From: an uncultured Arcobacter sp. | GTDB lineage: Bacteria > Campylobacterota > Campylobacteria > Campylobacterales > Arcobacteraceae | Reading direction: 5' to 3' | DNA length: 7,446 nucleotides | Assembly (NCBI GenBank): GCA_913054415.1 | Contig: CAJXII010000081.1 | Location: 1-7,446 of the forward strand | Shown here: positions 1 to 5,883 of the stretch, in pieces | Position numbering within the stretch: position 1 is the stretch's first letter | How the letters are laid out: every line of letters starts with the position of its first letter | Program-made: the position numbers and the translations under genes | The notes under the pieces: model-generated | What the model was told of the DNA's origin: nothing | Seen by the model: the letters and a program-made list of their open reading frames with translations, nothing else | The model's database searches: none

Positions 1-53
1 TAAATTGAATTCCAAAATCAAACTTTACCTGCCCATTTTAGCAGTTCGCTTGA
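1..53. other. Edge segment that does not match the adjoining response regulator
   Basis: The reading frame of the downstream response regulator has stops here at 6-8 (TGA), 39-41 (TAG) and 51-53 (TGA). The residues between them do not resemble the receiver domain that should precede the remnant. Family resemblance begins abruptly at about 54, with Gln-Tyr-Leu-Met-Glu-Ala. The segment is open in another forward frame from base 2, but too short to identify. It could be the end of an inserted element, a deletion junction, or an assembly or amplification artefact. I cannot tell these apart from the sequence. Confidence 0.5.
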
Positions 54-62
54 CAATATTTA

Positions 63-461
63 ATGGAAGCTATAAAACTACATCTTGTTGATTATATTAC
101 CAAACCTTTGGATATTAAAAAACTCACTTTAGCTTTAAAAGAAGCTGCAAAACTTATAGTTGAAAATGGGGAATATGTTATTAAGTTTATTAGTGGTTCA
201 TTTTATAATCCAAATACACAATCTATTCAATACCAAAATAACTCATACAATTTAACTACTAAAGAGAATAGTTTTTTAAAAGTATTATTAAGAAATAGGC
301 ACAGAACAGTAGAGATTGATGAACTTCTCAATGAAGTATGGGATTATGATGAAGGTAGTGAAAGTGCTATTAAAAGTTTGGTAAATAAACTTAGAAAAAA
401 AATAGGCAAAGAGTCTATTATCAATATATCTGGTGTAGGATATAGAGTTATTTTAGACTAA
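63..461 (+). CDS. Response regulator, OmpR/PhoB family, C-terminal part only
   Basis: This is the remnant of a two-component transcription factor. The first 20 or so residues are the end of a receiver domain: a helix (MEAIKLHLVDYI) followed by TKPLD, whose Lys14-Pro15 is the conserved KP dipeptide of receivers. Residues of about 40-132 form a winged-helix DNA-binding domain: N-terminal strands, LTTKE (64-68), LLNEVWD (88-94), a recognition helix near 100-115, and the closing GVGYRV (124-129) wing. Resemblance continues upstream of the ATG to about base 54, so this ATG is probably an internal Met rather than the true start. The phosphoacceptor Asp and most of the receiver (about 80-90 residues) are missing, and stops block the frame at 51-53 and 39-41. 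As it stands it could not be phosphorylated. The last 14 bp overlap the convergent aminotransferase gene. No partner kinase is visible and the target genes are unknown. Confidence 0.8.
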   Translation: MEAIKLHLVDYITKPLDIKKLTLALKEAAKLIVENGEYVIKFISGSFYNPNTQSIQYQNNSYNLTTKENSFLKVLLRNRHRTVEIDELLNEVWDYDEGSESAIKSLVNKLRKKIGKESIINISGVGYRVILD

Positions 462-1017
462 AATTTTCAATAACCTTAAACCCAACCATAGCATTCATAA
501 TAGCTATTTTTTTTGCACTTTTAAGATCATCAATCGTTAAATCATTGGCAATTATCAATTTTTCATCCAATAATCTATCTTTGGTGGTGCCATGAAGTAG
601 TGGTTGTTTTGGTGTTTGCCAAATATTATCTTTCAAAATAGCAATATTTGCTATTGATGTATCTGTAATCAAACCATTTTGGACTATAATAATCTCACTA
701 GAACCATCTTTTTGTTTGTATAAGTTATCTATCATTTTACGATTGGTTGATTTGTATTTATAAGTGATATTATTATCCTCAATTATCCTAAAACTATCTA
801 TATGCTTTGGTATATATTTGCTATAGTGAATATCTATAATTCCCTCGTGATTATATAAAACTTTACACTTTAAAAGATCATAATTTATAGCATAAACAAA
901 CTCAGATAGATTGATATTTAATCCAACTGTTCTTGCTATTCGTTTTTGATGATATGATAGATTATAAATATTGCCATCATCACATTTTATAGTTTCAAAA
1001 TATATCTCATCTATCAT
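448..1017 (-). CDS. pabC: Aminodeoxychorismate lyase-like class-IV aminotransferase
   Basis: A PLP-dependent fold-type IV enzyme. In this context it is expected to split 4-amino-4-deoxychorismate into p-aminobenzoate and pyruvate for folate synthesis in the cytoplasm. Lys89, in YKYKSTNR (86-93), fits the PLP lysine region of the family (K followed by an NR pair, as in E. coli PabC). GLITDTSIANIAI (115-127) corresponds to the G-x-x-(E/D)-x-S-x-x-N PLP-binding signature, with Asp in place of Glu. TPKQPLLHGTTKDRLLDE (135-152) matches the motif of the short subfamily. At 189 residues it is shorter than E. coli-type PabC (about 270), as I recall for the Bacteroidetes/Campylobacterota form. The ATG overlaps the pabB stop (ATGA), so translation is probably coupled to pabB. 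The 3' end overlaps the convergent regulator gene by 14 bp. The lyase role rests on the pairing with pabB; another class-IV aminotransferase activity is possible. Confidence 0.8.
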   Translation of the reverse strand: MIDEIYFETIKCDDGNIYNLSYHQKRIARTVGLNINLSEFVYAINYDLLKCKVLYNHEGIIDIHYSKYIPKHIDSFRIIEDNNITYKYKSTNRKMIDNLYKQKDGSSEIIIVQNGLITDTSIANIAILKDNIWQTPKQPLLHGTTKDRLLDEKLIIANDLTIDDLKSAKKIAIMNAMVGFKVIENFSLK

Positions 1018-1958
1018 GGTATATATACCTTATCACACATCTCTTGATACTCTTGTGTAGCGATACTATCAGATGTAATGCCACCTCCACTTTTATATAT
1101 TAGATTGCCATTTTGATTCTCTATAAATCTAATCAAAACACCACTATCTAAATTCTTACCATCAAATACTCCAAAAACTCCTGTAAAATATCCTCTTTGA
1201 TAGTTTTCTATTTCATCTAATATTTTAATTGTATTGATCTTTGGAGTTCCTGTAATACTTCCTGCTGGTAAAAGTTCGACTATAATATCTCCAATTTGTT
1301 TATGCCAATTAGTTGGCAAATTTCCAGATATTTTGGAACTAACTTGATATAGTTGTTTATCTCCTGCTTCTATCTTTTGTATATATCTAAAATCTTCAAC
1401 TCTAACATTTTTAGATACCATAGATAGATCATTTCTTAGAAGATCAACCACCATAGTATGTTCTGCTAACTCTTTTTTATTATTTAATATTTTCTTTTTA
1501 GCATCTTTTATACTTGCATCAATTGTGCCTTTCATAGGATAAGTGTAGATTTTATTATTTTTGCACTCTATAAATCTTTCAGGCGAAAAAGATACAAATT
1601 GATCTTTAAAATATAGTTTGAATTTGGCATTTGCACTATTGTAAATCTCTTTTAATGAACTAGTCGTTTTGATTTTAGTTGTAGATGTTAGATTTGCTAG
1701 ATATGTATTTCCATCTTTTATATTAGTTTGTAGATGATTGAATTTGTTTAAATATTTATCAAAAGATATATGCTCTTTGGTGATATCTATTTTTTTTGAT
1801 TGCGTTGTTTTTTTATCTATTTGATAATATATATCTTTATCTAAATCTTTTAATGTTTGTATATGATACTGCGTCATATCATAATTTATCACAAAAAAAA
1901 ATGGCTCTTTTAAAGAGCCATAATTATTAAGCTGACTAATAAAATCTGATAACTTCAT
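1014..1958 (-). CDS. pabB: Aminodeoxychorismate synthase component I
   Basis: A chorismate-binding enzyme that uses ammonia to convert chorismate into 4-amino-4-deoxychorismate for folate. Family motifs are in order: FSPERFI (124-130), YPMKGT (140-145), EHTMVVDLLRNDL (166-178), LLPAGSITGTPK (229-240), RGYFTGVFG (255-263) and GGGITSDS (291-298). Lys143 in PMKGT is the key call: PabB enzymes carry Lys here, whereas anthranilate synthases and isochorismate enzymes typically have Ala. At 314 residues it is the short form, lacking most of the N-terminal domain of E. coli PabB (about 450), and no PabA glutaminase domain is fused or adjacent. It starts 14 nt after the secF stop with no clear Shine-Dalgarno sequence. 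The first 22 codons contain a terminator-shaped hairpin (separate entry). ATGA overlap with pabC downstream. Confidence 0.88.
   Translation of the reverse strand: MKLSDFISQLNNYGSLKEPFFFVINYDMTQYHIQTLKDLDKDIYYQIDKKTTQSKKIDITKEHISFDKYLNKFNHLQTNIKDGNTYLANLTSTTKIKTTSSLKEIYNSANAKFKLYFKDQFVSFSPERFIECKNNKIYTYPMKGTIDASIKDAKKKILNNKKELAEHTMVVDLLRNDLSMVSKNVRVEDFRYIQKIEAGDKQLYQVSSKISGNLPTNWHKQIGDIIVELLPAGSITGTPKINTIKILDEIENYQRGYFTGVFGVFDGKNLDSGVLIRFIENQNGNLIYKSGGGITSDSIATQEYQEMCDKVYIP
1018..1029. repeat. 12-bp perfect palindrome at the pabB-pabC junction
   Basis: GGTATATATACC is its own reverse complement. It ends directly before the pabC ATG and overlaps the last codons of pabB. The AAGG that could serve as the pabC ribosome binding site is partly inside it. 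It could be chance in AT-rich coding DNA (it encodes Val-Tyr-Ile-Pro), or a weak local structure that helps couple pabC translation to pabB. Confidence 0.25.
1893..1921 (-). terminator. Terminator-shaped hairpin inside the start of pabB
   Basis: On the minus strand, arms ATGGCTCTTT and AAAGAGCCAT flank a single base. The realistic fold is a 6-9 bp stem (core TGGCTC/GAGCCA) with a small A/T loop. It is followed at once by nine T residues (1901 down to 1893). This is the form of an intrinsic terminator oriented with the yajC-secD-secF-pabB transcript. It lies 37-66 nt after the pabB ATG, in the codons for Tyr-Gly-Ser-Leu-Lys-Glu-Pro-Phe-Phe-Phe. It could end most secDF transcripts, act as an attenuator controlled by ribosomes on pabB, or be a by-product of the coding sequence. 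The shape is directly visible; function is inferred. Confidence 0.45.
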
Positions 1959-1972
1959 ATAAATAAATTAAT

Positions 1973-2944
1973 CTATACCATACCTTGCTCAAATTGAGCT
2001 CTTAATCTATCTTTTTCTTGTTTTCTTTTTAATTTTTCAGACTCAATTTTTCTATAGTTTGATATAGAAAATTTTAGTTGAACTAAAAATGAAGCAGCTA
2101 TAAATATAGAAGAATATGTCCCTACTACAACACCAACTAGAAGTGTAAAACTAAATCCATTGATAATCTCTCCACCAAATAGATATAAAGTTAAAACAAC
2201 AAAAAATGTAGTCAATGAAGTAAGTGTAGTTCTACTTAATGTTTTAGATACAGATTCATTTACTAAAGCATTTATTTCACTCTCTTTTGATGTAGTTATC
2301 CCTTCTCTAATCCTATCAAATACAATAATAGTATCGTTTAAAGAGTATCCAAGTATTGTCAAAATCGCAGCTAAAATATCCAGATTTACATCAACTGAAA
2401 ATAAACTAATAGCTCCCATAGCAATACTTATATCATGAACCAATGCTAAAATAGAAGCAACAGCAAATCTCCACTCAAATCTAAACGATACATATATTAA
2501 AATCACTAAAAAAGTCAAACTAAGTGCCATCACACCTTTTTCTTGTAACTCATTACCAACTTTTGGACCAACCATATCTACTCGTCTAACTTTATAATCA
2601 CCTGTGCCTTTTAATGCAACTCTAACTTCATCACCTATATCATTTGATATAGATGTGGTGCTTGTAGGTATCTTAATAATAATCTCTTCTTTTGTCCCAA
2701 AATTCGTAATAGTTGCTTTTGAAAAAGCTTGATTTTTAGCTAAAGCTTCTCTTATATCTGTTAATGGTGCAGTTTTTGTATATTTTACTTGAACTATTGT
2801 CCCACCTGTAAAATCGATACCAAAATTTAACCCTTTAGTAAAAAGTAAAACGAATGATCCTACTACTAAAAATGCAGATATAGATAAAAATAGCAATCTT
2901 TTACCCATAAAATTATAAATTTTATCTGATTTAAAAAATTCCAT
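1973..2944 (-). CDS. secF: Protein translocase subunit SecF
   Basis: Inner-membrane partner of SecD. The SecDF complex uses proton flow to help pull preproteins out of the SecYEG channel on the outer face. TM1 is at about 16-36, followed by the SecD/SecF signature NFGIDFTGGT (40-49). A short periplasmic domain follows (about 50-135, with VGPKVG at 125-130), then five TM segments from about 137 to 290. ILGYSLNDTIIVFDRIRE (197-214) is the conserved TM4 motif, and Asp204 corresponds to the essential TM4 Asp of the family. SRTTLTSLTT (237-246) is the next conserved block. The highly charged tail (about 297-320) is cytoplasmic. At 323 residues it is full length. Its ATG shares one base with the secD stop (TAATG). 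A strong GGAGGT site lies within the secD end. Confidence 0.97.
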   Translation of the reverse strand: MEFFKSDKIYNFMGKRLLFLSISAFLVVGSFVLLFTKGLNFGIDFTGGTIVQVKYTKTAPLTDIREALAKNQAFSKATITNFGTKEEIIIKIPTSTTSISNDIGDEVRVALKGTGDYKVRRVDMVGPKVGNELQEKGVMALSLTFLVILIYVSFRFEWRFAVASILALVHDISIAMGAISLFSVDVNLDILAAILTILGYSLNDTIIVFDRIREGITTSKESEINALVNESVSKTLSRTTLTSLTTFFVVLTLYLFGGEIINGFSFTLLVGVVVGTYSSIFIAASFLVQLKFSISNYRKIESEKLKRKQEKDRLRAQFEQGMV

Positions 2945-4521
2945 TATTTTTTACCTCCATCTATACCAAACCATTTTTTAGTATTTTTATCTTTCATCAT
3001 TTTTGGCATAAGAGCTTCATAAATACCATGTGTTCCTAAAATAGCAGTTAACATAGATGCTAAAATACCAATACTCATAGTAATAGCAAACCCTTTAATA
3101 GGTCCTGTTCCATAAGCATATAAAATTACAGCTGCTAAGATTGTAGTGATATTTGCATCAATAATAGCACTCATAGCATTTTTATATCCATCCTCTACAG
3201 ATTTTGCTATACTTCTACCTTCTCTTAAAAGTTCTCTTATTCTTTCATTGATAATTACATTTGAATCAACTGCCATACCAATCGTAAGGACAATCCCCGC
3301 CATACCAGGAAGAGTTAAAGTTGCTCCAAACATAGCCATTACTGCTACAATAATAAATATATTAGTAATAAGTGCAATATTTGCTACAACTCCAGCTAAT
3401 CTATAATAAACAAGCATAAAAACAACTACTAAAACAAATCCGCTAATAAGTGCAAACATACTAGCTTTGATACTATCAGCTCCCAAACTTGGCCCTACAC
3501 TTCTTTTTTCGAGCATCACAACAGGCGCTGGTAAAGCTCCACTTCTTAGAGCAATAGCTACATTTCCAGCTTCAGAAACTGTAAAATTTCCACTAATTTG
3601 TCCGCTTCCACCACCTATTCTCTCCCTAATTACAGGATCAGAAAAAACTTTACCATCTAAAACAACAGCAAGTCTTTTACCTACATTTTTAGCAGTAAAG
3701 TCACCAAAAACTTTTGCTCCAAAACTACTTAGTGTAAAATTAATATTTGGTTTATTGGTTTGTCTATCAAATGCTACTCTGGCATCAACTAGTTCGCTAC
3801 CTGTTAAAATAGGTATCTGCTTAACCAAATATTTTTTATTTGGATCATTTGAATCTGGCAAAATAAGATCTCCATAAGTTTGTGCTTTATCTTTTGATAG
3901 TGTATAAACTTGATCTGCTCTTATCTCATCTACTGCCATTAGCTCAAGATTGGCAGGTTTTGCTATTAGTTCCCTTGCTGCTTGTTCATCTTTTTGAGAT
4001 TTGATACCTGGTAACTCTACAACAATATCAGTTTTACCTTGTCTAGCAACTGATGGTTCCGCTAATCCAAATTGATCAAGTCTATTTCTTATAGTCTCAA
4101 CAGCTTGAGACACTGCTAACTCTTTTGTTCGCTTTGCCTCTTGAGGTAAAAGTTTAATAGTATATACCAGATTATCACTATCTGTAATATTCAGACCCTT
4201 AATATCAGCTAACATCTTATCTAATTTTGGTTTTTCATCACCATCTAAAAGAACAAAACTTAGTTGAGTTTCTTCAATAGTTAGATCTTCTATAAGTATC
4301 TGCTCATTATCAGTAAAATATTTAACTGTAGAAGCGATGGTTTTGATTTTGTTACTTACTGCTTTATCAACCTCTACACCTAAAAGCATATGTAACCCAC
4401 CTTGCAAATCCAATCCTAAAGATATCTTTTTACCACTATCACTTTGGGTAAATGATGGTATAGAAAAAATAATACCAAATAGTGTTGCAAGTATAAATAT
4501 AACTAATCTATAATTTAACAT
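2944..4521 (-). CDS. secD: Protein translocase subunit SecD
   Basis: Larger subunit of the SecDF export motor. TM1 (about 5-22) leads into LGLDLQGGLHMLLGVE (35-50), the family signature. A periplasmic P1 region follows, including AVETIRNRLDQFGLAEPSV (140-158), VVELPGI (167-173), and a P1 head/base up to GGGSGQISG (303-311) and ALRSGALPAPV (324-334). Five TM segments follow from about 352 to 500. GMAVDSNVIINERIRE (415-430) is the TM4 motif; Asp419 is the proton-relay residue and is usually followed by Ala, here Ser. DANITTILAA (455-464) and GPIKGFA (473-479) complete the pattern. At 525 residues it is normal for the short SecD form. It starts 7 nt after yajC with a weak ribosome binding site, and its stop overlaps the secF start, which suggests coupled translation and balanced stoichiometry. 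Confidence 0.97.
   Translation of the reverse strand: MLNYRLVIFILATLFGIIFSIPSFTQSDSGKKISLGLDLQGGLHMLLGVEVDKAVSNKIKTIASTVKYFTDNEQILIEDLTIEETQLSFVLLDGDEKPKLDKMLADIKGLNITDSDNLVYTIKLLPQEAKRTKELAVSQAVETIRNRLDQFGLAEPSVARQGKTDIVVELPGIKSQKDEQAARELIAKPANLELMAVDEIRADQVYTLSKDKAQTYGDLILPDSNDPNKKYLVKQIPILTGSELVDARVAFDRQTNKPNINFTLSSFGAKVFGDFTAKNVGKRLAVVLDGKVFSDPVIRERIGGGSGQISGNFTVSEAGNVAIALRSGALPAPVVMLEKRSVGPSLGADSIKASMFALISGFVLVVVFMLVYYRLAGVVANIALITNIFIIVAVMAMFGATLTLPGMAGIVLTIGMAVDSNVIINERIRELLREGRSIAKSVEDGYKNAMSAIIDANITTILAAVILYAYGTGPIKGFAITMSIGILASMLTAILGTHGIYEALMPKMMKDKNTKKWFGIDGGKK
2953..2958 (-). promoter_or_regulatory. Shine-Dalgarno site of secF inside the secD end
   Basis: GGAGGT on the minus strand lies 8 nt ahead of the secF ATG and encodes the Gly-Gly near the SecD C-terminus. 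It is the strongest ribosome binding site in the window. secF can therefore initiate independently as well as by coupling across the TAATG overlap. Confidence 0.75.
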
Positions 4522-4528
4522 CTATTTT

Positions 4529-4804
4529 TTAATCTTCCCATTTGCTATTGATAAATGATTTAGAAACTCGCATAGTTGTTCCATCTATGTTTTTAACTGT
4601 AAAAAATGTTTCCTCAACTTTTGTAATCTCTACGATTATACCACCATTTGTAACTACTTTGTCACCCTTTGTTAGGTTTTCTAACATTGTTTTATGTTCC
4701 TCTTGTTGTTTTTGTTGTGGTCTTATTATCAAAAAATAAAAGATCGCAAATAAAACGACTAACGGTAACAATGACCCCATTATATTTCCAGCATCTGCTC
4801 CCAT
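4529..4804 (-). CDS. yajC: Sec translocase accessory protein YajC
   Basis: Small single-span inner-membrane protein that associates with SecDF and SecYEG. A hydrophobic segment (SLLPLVVLFAIFYFLIIRP) gives the TM helix. It is followed by the hallmark RPQQKQ cytoplasmic start and a small domain with GDKVVTNGGIIVEI, typical of YajC. Two ATGs compete: one at 4813 (94 residues, starting MDIMGAD) and one at 4804 (91 residues, starting MGAD). The only ribosome binding site, AAGGA, abuts the first ATG but lies 8 nt from the second, so I prefer 4804. It is first in the yajC-secD-secF order known from many bacteria, 7 nt ahead of secD, with a TATAAT promoter upstream. Confidence 0.95.
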   Translation of the reverse strand: MGADAGNIMGSLLPLVVLFAIFYFLIIRPQQKQQEEHKTMLENLTKGDKVVTNGGIIVEITKVEETFFTVKNIDGTTMRVSKSFINSKWED

Positions 4805-4876
4805 AATATCCATCCTTATTTTAAATTACTATTTTTTATATTATTTCTTAGTGAAGTAATAATATTCTAATTCGGC

Positions 4877-4882
4877 ATTATA
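4877..4882 (-). promoter_or_regulatory. Probable -10 box of the yajC-secDF operon
   Basis: The minus strand reads a T-rich run (TTTTTTAGA) and then a perfect TATAAT. This is the T-rich-plus-TATAAT arrangement of Campylobacter-type sigma-70 promoters, which often lack a -35 box; none is visible here. Transcription would start near 4870, giving a leader of about 60-70 nt before yajC. It is one half of a divergent pair in the 4814-4965 spacer. Confidence 0.6.
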
Positions 4883-4929
4883 TCTAAAAAACTCTTAAAT
4901 TTAATAAATCAATTTAAGATACTTTATAC

Positions 4930-4935
4930 TATAAT
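4930..4935 (+). promoter_or_regulatory. Probable -10 box of the cysteine synthase gene
   Basis: A perfect TATAAT follows an AT-rich tract with no recognisable -35 hexamer at 17 bp spacing. Transcription would start near 4942, giving a leader of about 24 nt. The ribosome binding site AAAGG (4955-4959) then sits 6 nt before the ATG. The two divergent -10 boxes are about 50 bp apart, so the promoters may compete or share a regulator. No clear operator palindrome is seen between them. Confidence 0.55.
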
Positions 4936-4965
4936 AAAAAGATCAGTTTTATACAAAGGCAAAAT

Positions 4966-5883
4966 ATGAAAGTAGCACAAAATTTAGCAAATTTAGTAGG
5001 TAAAACTCCTATTATTAAACTAAACAATATAGATAAAAATCTACCTGGTAATATATATGCAAAATGTGAATTTATGAACCCTGTAAGTAGTATAAAAGAT
5101 AGAGTTGGATTAAATATGATCAATCAAGCAATAAAAAACAATCTTATAGATAAAAATTCACATATTATTGAACCCACAAGTGGAAATACGGGAATAGCTT
5201 TAGCCTCATATTGTGCCTCTTTGGGTATAAAACTAACTATTGTGATGCCTGAATCTATGTCAATAGAGAGACAAAAACTTATGAAAATATTTGGAGCAAA
5301 TCTAGTTTTAACTCCAACTTCAAAAGGGATGCAAGGCTCTATTGATGAAGCTTATAAATTACAAAAACAAGATAAAAATAGTATCGTTTTACAACAATTT
5401 GAAAATATAAATAATCCACTTGCCCATACAACTACTACAGCTATAGAGATACTAGATGATATGGACAAAAAGATTGATATTTTTATCTCATCTGTTGGAA
5501 CAGGTGGCACAATAAGTGGCATAGGAAAAGTATTAAAACAATCTATACCCAATATACAAATAGTAGCAGTAGAACCAAAAAATAGTGCAGTTTTAAGTGG
5601 TAAAAAAGCTGGGATACACAATATTCAAGGTATAGGTGCTGGATTTATTCCAAAAATATTAGATACAAATATTTATAATCAAATCATTACAGTATCAGAT
5701 CAACAAGCTATACAAACAGCTCAAGATATAGCTAAAAAAGAGGGATTATTAGTAGGTATATCATCTGGAGCAAATATATATTCTGCTATACAATTAGCAA
5801 GTTTAGAACAAAATAGAGATAAAAATATTATCACTATTTTATGTGATACAGGTGAGAGATATTTAAGCACAGAGCTTTTTTAA
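4966..5883 (+). CDS. cysK: Cysteine synthase (O-acetylserine sulfhydrylase)
   Basis: PLP enzyme that makes L-cysteine from O-acetylserine and sulfide in the cytoplasm. LVGKTPIIKLN (10-20) is the N-terminal family motif. Lys44 in NPVSSIKDR (38-46) is the PLP Schiff-base lysine. TSGNTG (71-76) is the substrate-binding loop, GTGGT (178-182) the phosphate-binding loop, GIGAGFIP (222-229) a conserved active-site segment, and GISSGAN (264-270) holds the Ser near the PLP ring nitrogen. At 305 residues it is full length with no regulatory domain, which argues against cystathionine beta-synthase. CysK and CysM cannot be separated safely here, so the symbol is the general one. The gene is alone on its strand with its own promoter, and no cysE is visible. 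Its last 21 bp overlap the convergent siroheme decarboxylase-like gene. Confidence 0.92.
   Translation: MKVAQNLANLVGKTPIIKLNNIDKNLPGNIYAKCEFMNPVSSIKDRVGLNMINQAIKNNLIDKNSHIIEPTSGNTGIALASYCASLGIKLTIVMPESMSIERQKLMKIFGANLVLTPTSKGMQGSIDEAYKLQKQDKNSIVLQQFENINNPLAHTTTTAIEILDDMDKKIDIFISSVGTGGTISGIGKVLKQSIPNIQIVAVEPKNSAVLSGKKAGIHNIQGIGAGFIPKILDTNIYNQIITVSDQQAIQTAQDIAKKEGLLVGISSGANIYSAIQLASLEQNRDKNIITILCDTGERYLSTELF

Noticed and set aside
50..55. TTGACA hexamer near the left edge that looks like a -35 box
   Set aside because: It falls at the apparent junction and there is no TATAAT at 16-18 bp; this lineage also rarely uses -35 boxes.
450..464. ATTTTA-GAC-TAAAAT inverted repeat at the regulator/aminotransferase junction as a bidirectional terminator
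   Set aside because: The stem is only six A/T pairs with no GC core, too weak for an intrinsic terminator.
1014..1958. Reading as anthranilate synthase (TrpE) or isochorismate synthase
   Set aside because: Lys143 in PMKGT and the adjacent lyase gene point to PabB; no trp genes are nearby.
2160..2438. Open plus-strand frame opposite secF
   Set aside because: Antisense shadow of a conserved membrane-protein gene. Its composition mirrors the TM codons, and it has no ribosome binding site or recognisable motif.
3146..3877. Two open plus-strand frames opposite secD (3146-3406 and 3467-3877)
   Set aside because: Both lie wholly within secD, whose frame is supported by family motifs along its length. 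Their hydrophobic, Ser/Thr-rich translations are typical of antisense to TM segments.
4542..4739. Open plus-strand frame opposite yajC
   Set aside because: Shadow of yajC; no start context or family resemblance.
4929..5123. Open minus-strand frame across the cysK start and promoter
   Set aside because: It overlaps the conserved cysK N-terminus and has no ribosome binding site. The hydrophobic translation is an antisense effect.
5352..5621. Open minus-strand frame inside cysK
   Set aside because: Lies opposite the PLP-binding region of cysK; no independent support.
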